Source: Ornithinimicrobium pekingense DSM 21552
GTDB lineage: Bacteria > Actinomycetota > Actinomycetes > Actinomycetales > Dermatophilaceae
DNA length: 64,000 nt
Direction: 5' to 3'
Assembly: GCF_000421185.1 (NCBI RefSeq)
Contig: NZ_ATWJ01000013.1
Location: 186,001 to 250,000, forward strand
The position numbers and the translations under genes are program-made. The notes under the pieces are model-generated. The model was not told the DNA's origin. It saw only the letters and a list, made by a program, of their open reading frames with translations, and did no database searches. Below are positions 8,628-17,273 of the stretch, piece by piece; position 1 is the first letter of the stretch; every line of letters begins with the position of its first letter.

Positions 8628-9827
8628 TCAGTAGGTCGGGAGGGTGGGGTCGACGCGCTCGATCCAGGCGAGGATGCCGCCGGTCATCACGCGGACGTCG
8701 GGGTGGCCCACCTTGACCAGGTGGGCTGCGGCGCGACGGGCGCGGGGGCCGGTCTTGCAGTAGACGACCACGGGCCCGTCGGGCAGCTGGCCGACGAGCT
8801 CCTCCCAGGTCAGCACCTCCCCGACCGGGACCGTCAGCGCGCCCGGGACCGTGCCGAGGGCGTGCTCGGCGGGCTCGCGCACGTCGAGCAGCACCGGGGC
8901 GGGACCGCCGGGACCGCCGGGACCGCCGGGACCGTCGGTGCCGGCCAGCTCGTCGCGGACCTCCTCGGCGGAGACCTCCACGAGCGGCACCAGCTCGCGC
9001 ACCTGCTCGTGGGCGGGCGGCGCGACGACGGCACCGACGGGGCGCAGCGGGACCTCGCGGGTGCGCTGCGACAGGGCGTCGACGAGCAGGACCCGCCCCA
9101 CCAGCGGCTCGCCGAAGCCGCAGATCAGCTTGACCGCCTCGCCGGCCATGATCGAGCCGACCTGTCCGACCAGGGCCCCGAGCACGCCGGCCTCGGAGCA
9201 CGAGGGCACGTCCTCCGGACGCGGCGGCACCGGAAAGAGGTCGCGCAGGCTGACCGACCCCTCCAGCCCCGGCACGAACGCCGAGATCTGGGCGTCGAAG
9301 CGCAGCACCGCGGCCCACACCACCGGCAGCCCGAGCGCGGCGCAGGCGTCGGACACCGCATACCTCGTGGGGAAGTTGTCCGCGCCGTCCAGGACGAGGT
9401 CGTGCCCGGCGAGCAGCGCCTGGGCGTTCTCCGGCGTGATCCGGGTGTGGTGCACGGTCACCGACACGTCGGGGTTGAGGCCGCGGACGTAGCCGGCCGC
9501 CGAGTCGACCTTGCGCTGCCCCACCGCGTCGGTGCGGTGGACGACCTGGCGCTGCAGGTTGGTGGTGTCGATGACGTCGTCGTCGATGATCGTCAGGTGC
9601 CCGGTGCCGGCGGCGGCCAGGTAGGCCAGGATCGGGCTGCCCAGCCCGCCCGCGCCGACGACGGCGACGCGCGCGTTGAGCAGCCGCCGCTGCGCCTCGA
9701 TGCCCATGCCGGGCACGAGCAGGTGGCGCGAGTAGCGCGAGACCTGCGCCGGGGTCAGCTCGGGGCCGGGCTCGACGAGCGGCAGGAGGCGGTCGGTCAC
9801 GCCCGGCAGCGTACGCGTGGGCGTCAT
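8628..9827 (-). CDS. moeZ: MoeZ-type E1-like adenylyltransferase with rhodanese domain
   Basis: 399-residue two-domain enzyme that activates MoaD-type carriers. N-terminal ThiF/MoeB domain: ATP loop VVGAGGLGSPILAYLAAAG, the D-x-V-x-x-x-N-L-Q-R-Q segment (DDVIDTTNLQRQ) and PSCSEAGVLG holding the adenylation-site Cys region. C-terminal rhodanese domain with catalytic Cys in YCKTGPRARR carries the persulfide. The domains are joined by a Gly-Pro linker encoded by four 9-bp tandem repeats at 8901-8936. ATG at 9827 overlaps the cupin gene stop (ATGA). The operon position implies that Moco sulfuration is made together with nitrate reductase. Confidence 0.9.
   Translation of the reverse strand: MTPTRTLPGVTDRLLPLVEPGPELTPAQVSRYSRHLLVPGMGIEAQRRLLNARVAVVGAGGLGSPILAYLAAAGTGHLTIIDDDVIDTTNLQRQVVHRTDAVGQRKVDSAAGYVRGLNPDVSVTVHHTRITPENAQALLAGHDLVLDGADNFPTRYAVSDACAALGLPVVWAAVLRFDAQISAFVPGLEGSVSLRDLFPVPPRPEDVPSCSEAGVLGALVGQVGSIMAGEAVKLICGFGEPLVGRVLLVDALSQRTREVPLRPVGAVVAPPAHEQVRELVPLVEVSAEEVRDELAGTDGPGGPGGPGGPAPVLLDVREPAEHALGTVPGALTVPVGEVLTWEELVGQLPDGPVVVYCKTGPRARRAAAHLVKVGHPDVRVMTGGILAWIERVDPTLPTY
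8901..8936. repeat. 9-bp tandem repeat in moeZ linker
   Basis: Four units of GGGACCGCC (last one GGGACCGTC) encode the GPGGPGGPGG linker between the E1 and rhodanese domains. The unit is a multiple of three, so copy-number change would alter linker length without a frameshift. Confidence 0.85.
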
Positions 9828-10219
9828 CGGTCCTGCACCGGGAGGGAGACGGTCAGGACGCACACGCTGTCGACGGCGGCGACGACGTCGTGGCGGGCGG
9901 GAGGTATGGCGTGCGCCGTGCCGGCGGGCAGGGTCCAGGACCCCTCGGCCGTGCTCAGCGTCACCTCGCCGGACAGGCACAGCAGCGAGGCCGGGCCCGG
10001 TGCGTCGTGCTCGGGCAGCCCGCCGCCGGCCGGCAGGCCGAGCAGGATCATGTTCTGCCCCGGCTGGCGGACCACGGCGCGCACGGCCCGGCCCCGGCCG
10101 GAGGACCGTGCCTTCTCCAGCAGCCGGCGGCCCTCGGCGGTCAGGTCGACCACCCGGGAGGGGTCGACCTCCTCGACCGGCTGCAGCGCCAGGTCGCCCA
10201 GCACAGGGTGGTCGGTCAC
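9824..10219 (-). CDS. Small cupin-domain protein in nar operon
   Basis: 131-residue protein; the C-terminal two thirds form a single cupin barrel (GLPAGGGLPEHDAPGPASLL then LPAGTAHAIPPARHDV), with His residues at the usual metal positions. GTG start overlaps the narI stop (GTGA) and its own stop overlaps the moeZ start, so it is locked into the operon between the enzyme and cofactor genes. Role unknown: it could be a sensor, a cofactor-binding helper or a detoxifier of NO or nitrite by-products. I know of no assigned function for such a gene in nar operons. Confidence 0.75.
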   Translation of the reverse strand: MTDHPVLGDLALQPVEEVDPSRVVDLTAEGRRLLEKARSSGRGRAVRAVVRQPGQNMILLGLPAGGGLPEHDAPGPASLLCLSGEVTLSTAEGSWTLPAGTAHAIPPARHDVVAAVDSVCVLTVSLPVQDR

Positions 10220-10962
10220 TGCACGCGCTCCCAGCCGCGCTTCTGGGCCCGGGTGCCGGTCGCCGTGCCGGGTCGCTCGTCGCGGCTGCGGTAGACGATG
10301 TAGGGCCGGGTGAAGTAGCCGACCGGCGCGGAGAAGACGTGCACCAGGCGGGTGAACGGCCACATCGCGAAGAGCAGGAACGCCAGCAGCGCGTGCAGCT
10401 GGAAGCCCAGCGGTGCACCCTCCATCAGCGAGGCGTCGGGCTGGAACCAGAAGATCTGGCGGAACCACGGCGAGACGCCGTCGCGGTAGTTGTAGTGGTC
10501 GCCCGCGATGCCCAGGTTGAGCAGGGTGCCGGCGACGGTGTTCCACATGCCCAGCACGATGACCACGGCGAGCACGGCATACATGACCTTGTCGTTGACC
10601 GTCGTCGCGCGGAAGACCGGCCCGACCGTGCGCCGCCGGTAGACGAGGATGGCCAGCCCGACCAGGCAGGCGATCCCCGCCGGCAGGCCGCCGGCGAGCG
10701 CGACGATGTGGTAGAGCTCCTGGCTCATCCCGGCCTGCTCGGTCCAGCTCTGCGGCACGACCAGCCCCATGAAGTGCCCGACGGCCACGAAGAGGATGCC
10801 GAAGTGGAACAGCGGGCTGCCGATCCGCAGCAGCCTGTCCTCGTAGAGCTGGGAGCTGCGGGTGGTCCACCCGAACTTGTCGTAGCGGTAGCGCCAGAAG
10901 TGCCCCACGACGAAGATCGCCAGGCAGATGTAGGGGAAGATCACCCAGAGGAAGGTGCTCAT
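10216..10962 (-). CDS. narI: Respiratory nitrate reductase gamma subunit
   Basis: Membrane cytochrome b subunit (248 residues, five TM segments) that oxidises menaquinol and passes electrons to NarH. The paired haem-ligand histidines are visible: LFHFGILFVAVGHFMG near residues 53-63 and FQLHALLAFLLF...RLVHVF near 190-207. ATG overlaps the narJ stop (ATGA). The Arg-rich C-terminus is cytoplasmic. Confidence 0.95.
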   Translation of the reverse strand: MSTFLWVIFPYICLAIFVVGHFWRYRYDKFGWTTRSSQLYEDRLLRIGSPLFHFGILFVAVGHFMGLVVPQSWTEQAGMSQELYHIVALAGGLPAGIACLVGLAILVYRRRTVGPVFRATTVNDKVMYAVLAVVIVLGMWNTVAGTLLNLGIAGDHYNYRDGVSPWFRQIFWFQPDASLMEGAPLGFQLHALLAFLLFAMWPFTRLVHVFSAPVGYFTRPYIVYRSRDERPGTATGTRAQKRGWERVQ

Positions 10963-11738
10963 CGAGGGGCTCCTACGGGGATGGTCGGGCCGAGGGACTG
11001 GGACGAGGAATGGGGTGCCCCTCCGCCGCAGGCGTTCGGGGGGTGCACGGGGGGCGGAGCCCCCCGGGTGTGGCCGTCGAGGGCCGGGTCCATGGCGTAA
11101 GGGGCGTCATCGATCCCCACGGTCTCCTGCGGGGGGCCCTGGGCGATGAGCGCGGCGAGCGCCTGCTCGTCGTCGCCGTCGAGCGCGGGCAGCGTGGCGC
11201 GGACGGCGGCGACCACGTCCAGCCAGGGCGAGCCGCGGCGGTCCAGGGCCCGGCGCAGCAGCTCGATGCCCACCCGGTGGTCGTTGAGCACCTTCCAGGC
11301 GGTGTCCGGGGCGACGGTCGCGCCGAACTCCAGCACCACCGGGAGGAAGTCAGGAAGCTCACTGTCCGCGTCGTCGAGCTCGACCCCGTGCTGGCGGTAG
11401 AGCTGCTTGAACTGCACCAGCGCCACCCCGCGGTTGCGGGTGTCCCCGTGCAGGAAGTAGGTCAGGTGCAGCGCGCACTTGCGGGTGACGTCGAAGGTGT
11501 CGACGTAGTCGCGCTGCAGCTCCGGCAACCCGACGGCCTGCACGTGGTCGAGGAACCGGCCCAGGGGCTCGCCCGCCGCCCGCGGCAGGCCGGCGACGAC
11601 CTCCCGCAGGACCGGCAGGCGCCCAGGCAGGTCCTCCCCGGGATAGTCCAGCAGCAGCGAGCACAGCTGCCAGGTGTCGGCCTGGGCGCGCGCGTCGAAC
11701 CGGGGGCTGGTGCGCCGGTGGCGCCGCCAGGGCATCAT
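10959..11738 (-). CDS. narJ: Nitrate reductase assembly chaperone
   Basis: Cytoplasmic chaperone (259 residues) of the NarJ/TorD type that holds apo-NarG while molybdenum cofactor and Fe-S centre are inserted. Recognisable core: LLLDYPGEDL, RDYVDTFDVTRKCALHLTYFLHGDTRNRG (two parts), LPDFLPVVLEF. A Pro/Ser/Gly-rich tail of about 45 residues follows the folded part. ATGA overlap with narH upstream and narI downstream. Confidence 0.93.
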   Translation of the reverse strand: MMPWRRHRRTSPRFDARAQADTWQLCSLLLDYPGEDLPGRLPVLREVVAGLPRAAGEPLGRFLDHVQAVGLPELQRDYVDTFDVTRKCALHLTYFLHGDTRNRGVALVQFKQLYRQHGVELDDADSELPDFLPVVLEFGATVAPDTAWKVLNDHRVGIELLRRALDRRGSPWLDVVAAVRATLPALDGDDEQALAALIAQGPPQETVGIDDAPYAMDPALDGHTRGAPPPVHPPNACGGGAPHSSSQSLGPTIPVGAPR

Positions 11739-13513
11739 CGCTGCGGCCCTCCGTCGGCGCCGGCCACGTTGTCCGGCCGGGCCTCGCCACCCTCGAGGAG
11801 CGACCGGTCGTCGGTGGGCTGCTGCGGGGTGCCACCGCCCGCCGAGACCTCCACGCCCTCCTCGCGCCGGGGGAAGAGGCCCTCGGGCATACCGCGGCCG
11901 TCCCAGTTCAGCAGGTTGACGCGGCCGCGCTTGGCGCCGCCGGAGACGAGGGTGTCCGCGCCGGCCCGCTCCTGCAGCATCATCAGGTTCTCCACCGCGA
12001 CCGGGGTGACGGCACCACGGCCCGAGCCCTCGCCGAACGGGCCGGAGGAGTCGAGCAGCTCGTCGTCGAAGGAGCTCACGGGGCAGTCGGTCGCCAGCTC
12101 CTCCAACGCGTGGGCCTGCTCGCCGTGCGCCGTCGGGATGACGTAGCGGTCGCCGTACTTGGCGATCGCCAGGAGGCGGAACATCTCATACATCTCCTCC
12201 TCCTCCATGCCGACCGCCTCGGCGATGTGCGCCTGGGGGTCGCGGCCGAGGTTGATGTCGCGCATGTAGGACCGCATCGCGGCCAGGCGGCGCAGCACCG
12301 CCTCGACCGGCCGGGTGTCGCCGGCGGTGAAGAGGTTGGCGAGGTACTCCACCGGGATGCGCAGCGCGTCGATCGCCGCGAAGAGGTTGTCCTTGTCCTC
12401 GGCGTCGTAGCCGGTGTCCTTGATGACGTCGACGACCGGGGACAGCGGCGGGATGTACCAGACCATCGGCATGGTGCGGTACTCCGGGTGCAGCGGCAGC
12501 GCCACCTTGTAGTCGTTGATCAGCTTGAGCACGGGGCTCTTCTTGGCCGCCTCGATCCAGTCGCCGGGGATGCCCGCGCGCTCGGCCTCGCGCTCGACCG
12601 CCGGGTCGCGGGGGTCGAGGAAGACGCTGCGCTGCGCCTCGTAGAGGTCGTGCTCGTCCTCGACCGCGGCCGCCTCGAGGACCTTGTCCGCGTCGTAGAG
12701 CATCAGGCCGATGTAGCGCAGCCGGCCCACGCAGGTCTCGGCGCACACGGTGGGGATGCCGACCTCGACGCGCGGGTAGCAGAAGGTGCACTTCTCGGCC
12801 TTGCCGGTCTTGTGGTTGAAGTAGACCTTCTTGTAGGGGCACCCGGTGACGCACATGCGCCAGCCGCGGCACTTGTCCTGGTCGACCAGCACGATGCCGT
12901 CCTCCTCGCGCTTGTAGATCGCGCCGGAGGGGCAGGAGGCCGCGCAGCTGGGGTTGAGGCAGTGCTCGCAGATCCGCGGCAGGTAGAACATGAAGGTCTG
13001 CTCGAACTCGAACTTCACCTTGTCCTCGATGCCCTTGAGCATCGGGTCCTTGGCCGCGTGCTCGGTGGAGCCGCCGAGGTCGTCGTCCCAGTTGGCCGAC
13101 CACTCGATGTTGATGTGCTTGCCCGAGATCAGCGACTTCGGGCGGGCGACGGGGAAGGTGTCCTGCGCCGGGGCGTTGAGCAGCGTCTCGTAGTCGTAGG
13201 TCCAGGGCTCGTAGTAGTCCTGGATCGAGGGCATCTTGGGGTTGGAGAAGATGTTGAGCAGCTTGTTGAGGCGCCCGCCGGCGCGCAGCTTGAGCCGGCC
13301 GTTGTCGGCGCGGACCCAGCCGCCCTTCCACTCCTCCTGGTCCTCGTAGCCGCGGGGGTAGCCCAGCCCCGGCCGGGTCTCGACGTTGTTGAACCAGACG
13401 TACTCCATACCCTGGCGGTTGGTCCACGCCTGCTTGCAGGTGACCGAGCAGGTGTGGCACCCGATGCACTTGTCCAGGTTCATGACCATGGCCATCTGTG
13501 CCATGACGCGCAT
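11735..13513 (-). CDS. narH: Respiratory nitrate reductase beta subunit
   Basis: Iron-sulfur subunit (592 residues) wiring NarI to NarG. Four cysteine groups are visible: CIGCHTCSVTC, CEHCLNPSCAASCP, CRGWRMCVTGCP (Trp replaces one Cys, giving the [3Fe-4S] cluster) and CTFCYPRVEVGIPTVCAETC. I chose the ATG at 13513 because GGGAGAGAG precedes it by about 7 nt; the frame extends further upstream but without a conserved sequence. Gap to narG is 43 nt. Confidence 0.95.
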   Translation of the reverse strand: MRVMAQMAMVMNLDKCIGCHTCSVTCKQAWTNRQGMEYVWFNNVETRPGLGYPRGYEDQEEWKGGWVRADNGRLKLRAGGRLNKLLNIFSNPKMPSIQDYYEPWTYDYETLLNAPAQDTFPVARPKSLISGKHINIEWSANWDDDLGGSTEHAAKDPMLKGIEDKVKFEFEQTFMFYLPRICEHCLNPSCAASCPSGAIYKREEDGIVLVDQDKCRGWRMCVTGCPYKKVYFNHKTGKAEKCTFCYPRVEVGIPTVCAETCVGRLRYIGLMLYDADKVLEAAAVEDEHDLYEAQRSVFLDPRDPAVEREAERAGIPGDWIEAAKKSPVLKLINDYKVALPLHPEYRTMPMVWYIPPLSPVVDVIKDTGYDAEDKDNLFAAIDALRIPVEYLANLFTAGDTRPVEAVLRRLAAMRSYMRDINLGRDPQAHIAEAVGMEEEEMYEMFRLLAIAKYGDRYVIPTAHGEQAHALEELATDCPVSSFDDELLDSSGPFGEGSGRGAVTPVAVENLMMLQERAGADTLVSGGAKRGRVNLLNWDGRGMPEGLFPRREEGVEVSAGGGTPQQPTDDRSLLEGGEARPDNVAGADGGPQR

Positions 13514-13556
13514 GTTGTCTCTCTCCCTCAGGTCGGTAGGTCGTGCGTCGGGTGGA

Positions 13557-16500
13557 TCAGTAGGTGACCGGGGCGGTGCGCCGGCGGATGACCGTGACCT
13601 CGTCACGGTTGCTGCCGATCGGCCCGATGTAGTTGAAGAAGTAGGAGAACTGGGCGTAGCCGCCGACCATGTGGCTGGGCTTGAGCAGGATCCGCGTGAG
13701 GCTGTTGTGGATGCCGCCGCGCTTGCCGTCGGTCTCGGTCAGCGGCACGTCGATGAGCCGGTCCTGGGCGTGGTGCATGAAGACCGTGCCCTCGGGCATC
13801 CGGTGGCTGACGATCGCCCGGCAGGCGACGACGCCGTTGCGGTTGACCGCCTCGATCCAGTCGTTGTCACGCACGCCGATCTTGGCGGCGTCCACGTCGG
13901 ACATCCAGATCGTCTGCCCGCCGCGCGAGAGCGAGAGCATGAACAGGTTGTCCTGGTACTCGCTGTGGATCGACCACTTGCTGTGCGGGGTCAGGTAGCG
14001 GACCGCGACGGCGACCGCGCCGTCGTGCTCGCTCTGCCGACCGACCGGGTCCTCGCCGAAGAGCGTGGTCATGTTCAGCGGCGGACGGTAGGTCGGCAGC
14101 GACTCACCCATCCCCTGCACCCAGTCGTGGTCGAGGTAGAAGTGCTGGCGGCCGGTCAGGGTGTGGAACGGCTTGGAGCGCTCGATGTTGATCGTGAACG
14201 GCGCGTAGCGCCGGCCGCCGCTCTCCGAGCCCGACCACTCCGGGGAGGTGATGACCGGCACGGGCGCCGCCTGGGTGTCGGCGAAGGTGATCTGCTTGCC
14301 CTCGTGCTCGGCCGACAGGTCGTGCAGCTGGGTGCCGGTCCGCTTCTCCAGGAACCTGAACCCCTGGGTGGCGAGGTGGCCGTTGCTGACCCCGGACAGG
14401 TGCATGATCGCGTCCGCGACCTGGATGTCGGTCTCGACCCTCGGCTGCCCGTCGGCGACGCCCCCGTGGACGGTGCCGTTGCGCCGGCGCAGGATGTCGA
14501 CCTCGCGACCGACCTCGTACTTCACGCCCTTGGTCAGCATGCCGACCTTCTCCAGCAGCGGGCCGATGGCCGTCATCTTGTCGTAGACGGCGGTGTAGTC
14601 GCGCTCGACCTCGGCGACGACCGGCATCGTCCGTCCGGGCACCGGCTCGACCTCGCCGGTGCGCCAGTCCTGGACCCGGCCGTGCACGGTGGCCATCGCC
14701 TCGGGGGTGTCGTGCCACAGCGGCTTGGTGACGACGTCCTTGCGGGTGCCCAGGTGGTCGACCGCCAGCTCGGAGAACCGCCTGGCGATCACCTTCCACG
14801 CCTCCCAGTCGCTCTTGGCCTGCCACGGCGGGGCGATGGCGGGGTTGAAGGAGTGGATGAACGGGTGCATGTCCGTGGTGTTGATGTCGTGCTTCTCGTA
14901 CCACGTCGCGGCCGGGAGCACGACGTCGGAGAACAGCGTGGAGCTGGTCATCCGGAAGTCGAGCGTGAGCAGCAGGTCGAGCTTGCCCTCGCCGGCCCGC
15001 TCGGGCCAGGCCACGTCCTGGGGCCGGTGCTCCGGCGAGGCCTCCACCGCCTTCACCGCGTTGTCGGTGCCGAGCAGGTGCTTGAGGAAGTACTCGTTGC
15101 CCTTGGCCGAGGAGCCGAGGAGGTTGGAGCGCCACAGCGACAGGACCCGGGGGTAGTTGTCCGGGTGCTCGGGGTCCTCGACCGCGAACCGCAGCGTGCC
15201 GTCCTTGAGCCGGCTGGCAACGTAGTCCCCGGCGGCCATGCCGGCCTCGGCGGCCTCGTCGGCGACCTGCAGGGAGCTGCGGTCGAACTGGGGGTAGGAC
15301 GGGACCCACCCCAGCCGGACGGCCTGGGCGAGCAGGTCCATCGTGGAGCGCCCGGTGAAGGCGCCGGTCGCGCCGTTGACCGCGTCGGCGTCGAAGGTGT
15401 CGTAGCGGTACTGGCTGGTGTGGACGTACCAGTAGGACGTCTGGTTCATGTGGCGCGGCGGCCGCACCCAGTCGAGGGCGAAGGCGAGGTGCTGGAAGCC
15501 CATGAGCGGGCGCACCTTCTCCTGGCCGACGTAGTGCGCCCAGCCGCCGCCGTTGCGGCCCTGGCAGCCGGTGATCGAGGTCAGCACCAGCAGGGCGCGG
15601 TAGATCTGGTCGGAGTGGTACCAGTGGTTGATGCCGGCGCCCATGAGGATCATGCCGCGGCCCTGGGTGTCGATCGCGTTCTGCGCCCACTCGCGGCCGA
15701 TCCGGATGATCTGCTCGACCGGGACGCCGGTGATCTCGGCCGCCCAGGCGGGGGTGGCGGGGGCCGAGGGGTCGTCGTAGCCGGACGGCCAGGCCCCGGG
15801 CAGCCCGTCGCGGCCCACGCCGTACTGGGCGAGCATGAGGTCCAGGACCGTGGTGACCAGCCGGTCGCCGACGCGGCGGACCGGCACGCCGCGACGCTCC
15901 AGCACCTGCTGGCCCTCGAGGTTGTCGAAGCGCGGCAGCGCCACCTCGACCGCCTCACCGGTGTCGCCGTAGAGCGAGAGCACCGGGCGGATGTCGCCCA
16001 GCTCGAGGTTCCACCGGCCCTCGCCCTCCTCGCCGAAGCGGTGGCCGATCGAGCCGTTCGGGATCGCGACCTCACCGGTGGCCCCGTCGAGGACCGCCGG
16101 CTTCCACATGGCGTTCTCGCTGCCCGCCTCGGGGTGGCCCTCCAGGTCGCCGGCGACCAGGAACTTTCCGGGCCTGTAGGAACCGTCTCCGGCGTCATCG
16201 AGCGTCACCAGGTAGGGCAGGTCGGTGAAGCGCTGGTTGTAGTCGGTGAAGAAGTCGACCTGGCGGTCCACGAAGAACTCGCGGAGGACGACGTGCCCCA
16301 TACCCATCGCGAGCGCGCCGTCGGTGCCGGGGGCGGAGGCGACCCACTCGTCGGCGAACTTGACGTTGTCGGCGTAGTCCGGCGCGACCGCGATGACCTT
16401 CTGGCCGCGGTAGCGCGCCTCGACCATCCAGTGGGCGTCGGGGGTGCGGGTCAGCGGGACGTTGGAGCCCCACATGATCAGGTAGCCGGCGTCCCACCAG

Positions 16501-17273
16501 TCGCCGGACTCGGGGACGTCGGTCTGGTCGCCGAACATCTGCGGCGAGGCGTTGGGCAGGTCGGCGTACCAGTCGTAGAAGGAGAGCATCGGCGCGCCGA
16601 TGAGCTCGTGGAAGCGGGCTCCGGAGGCGTAGGACACCGGCGACATCGCCGGGATCGGGGAGAAGCCGGCGATCCGGTCGGGGCCGAAGCGCTTGATCGT
16701 GTAGACGTGGGCGGCCGCGACGAGGTCGACGACCTCCTCCCAGCTGGCCCGCACCAGGCCGCCCTTGCCGCGCGCGGACTTGTACGACCTCGCGCGCTCC
16801 TCGTCCTGGACGATCGAGGCCCAGGCCAGCACGGGGTCGCCGTACTGCTGGCGGGCGGCGCGGAACATCTCCAGCAGCGTGCCGCGCACGTAGGGGTAGC
16901 GCACGCGGGTGGGACTGTAGGTGTACCAGGAGAAGGCGGCACCGCGGGGGCAGCCGCGCGGCTCGTACTCCGGGCGGTCCGCGCCGGCCGAGGGGTAGTC
17001 GGTCTGCTGGGCCTCCCAGGTGATGATCCCGTCCTTGACGTAGACCTTCCAGGAGCAGGACCCGGTGCAGTTGACGCCGTGCGTGGAGCGGACGACCTTG
17101 TCGTGGCTCCAGCGGTCGCGGTAGAAGGAGTCGCCGCTGCGGCCGCCTTGCAGGCTCAGGGTCCGCCGGTCCTGCGAGACCTGGCCCCGCGTGAAGAACC
17201 GCCTGGTCCCGACCAGCGCCTCGCTCAGGGGGCCGTCAAGACCGGCGGCGGGACGCTCGTGGATGTCCGTCAT
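13557..17273 (-). CDS. narG: Respiratory nitrate reductase alpha subunit
   Basis: Catalytic subunit (1238 residues) reducing nitrate to nitrite at Mo-bisMGD. The FS0 cluster ligands His65, Cys69, Cys73 and Cys108 have the NarG spacing (4, 4, 35); the Mo-ligand aspartate is Asp234 in SFYDWYADLPNASP. Length and C-terminus are normal. The ATG overlaps the stop of the upstream regulator gene (ATGA), so the regulator and enzyme are translated in tandem. A long antisense open frame covers this gene but is a GC-codon artefact. The enzyme is expected on the cytoplasmic face of the membrane. Confidence 0.97.
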   Translation of the reverse strand: MTDIHERPAAGLDGPLSEALVGTRRFFTRGQVSQDRRTLSLQGGRSGDSFYRDRWSHDKVVRSTHGVNCTGSCSWKVYVKDGIITWEAQQTDYPSAGADRPEYEPRGCPRGAAFSWYTYSPTRVRYPYVRGTLLEMFRAARQQYGDPVLAWASIVQDEERARSYKSARGKGGLVRASWEEVVDLVAAAHVYTIKRFGPDRIAGFSPIPAMSPVSYASGARFHELIGAPMLSFYDWYADLPNASPQMFGDQTDVPESGDWWDAGYLIMWGSNVPLTRTPDAHWMVEARYRGQKVIAVAPDYADNVKFADEWVASAPGTDGALAMGMGHVVLREFFVDRQVDFFTDYNQRFTDLPYLVTLDDAGDGSYRPGKFLVAGDLEGHPEAGSENAMWKPAVLDGATGEVAIPNGSIGHRFGEEGEGRWNLELGDIRPVLSLYGDTGEAVEVALPRFDNLEGQQVLERRGVPVRRVGDRLVTTVLDLMLAQYGVGRDGLPGAWPSGYDDPSAPATPAWAAEITGVPVEQIIRIGREWAQNAIDTQGRGMILMGAGINHWYHSDQIYRALLVLTSITGCQGRNGGGWAHYVGQEKVRPLMGFQHLAFALDWVRPPRHMNQTSYWYVHTSQYRYDTFDADAVNGATGAFTGRSTMDLLAQAVRLGWVPSYPQFDRSSLQVADEAAEAGMAAGDYVASRLKDGTLRFAVEDPEHPDNYPRVLSLWRSNLLGSSAKGNEYFLKHLLGTDNAVKAVEASPEHRPQDVAWPERAGEGKLDLLLTLDFRMTSSTLFSDVVLPAATWYEKHDINTTDMHPFIHSFNPAIAPPWQAKSDWEAWKVIARRFSELAVDHLGTRKDVVTKPLWHDTPEAMATVHGRVQDWRTGEVEPVPGRTMPVVAEVERDYTAVYDKMTAIGPLLEKVGMLTKGVKYEVGREVDILRRRNGTVHGGVADGQPRVETDIQVADAIMHLSGVSNGHLATQGFRFLEKRTGTQLHDLSAEHEGKQITFADTQAAPVPVITSPEWSGSESGGRRYAPFTINIERSKPFHTLTGRQHFYLDHDWVQGMGESLPTYRPPLNMTTLFGEDPVGRQSEHDGAVAVAVRYLTPHSKWSIHSEYQDNLFMLSLSRGGQTIWMSDVDAAKIGVRDNDWIEAVNRNGVVACRAIVSHRMPEGTVFMHHAQDRLIDVPLTETDGKRGGIHNSLTRILLKPSHMVGGYAQFSYFFNYIGPIGSNRDEVTVIRRRTAPVTY

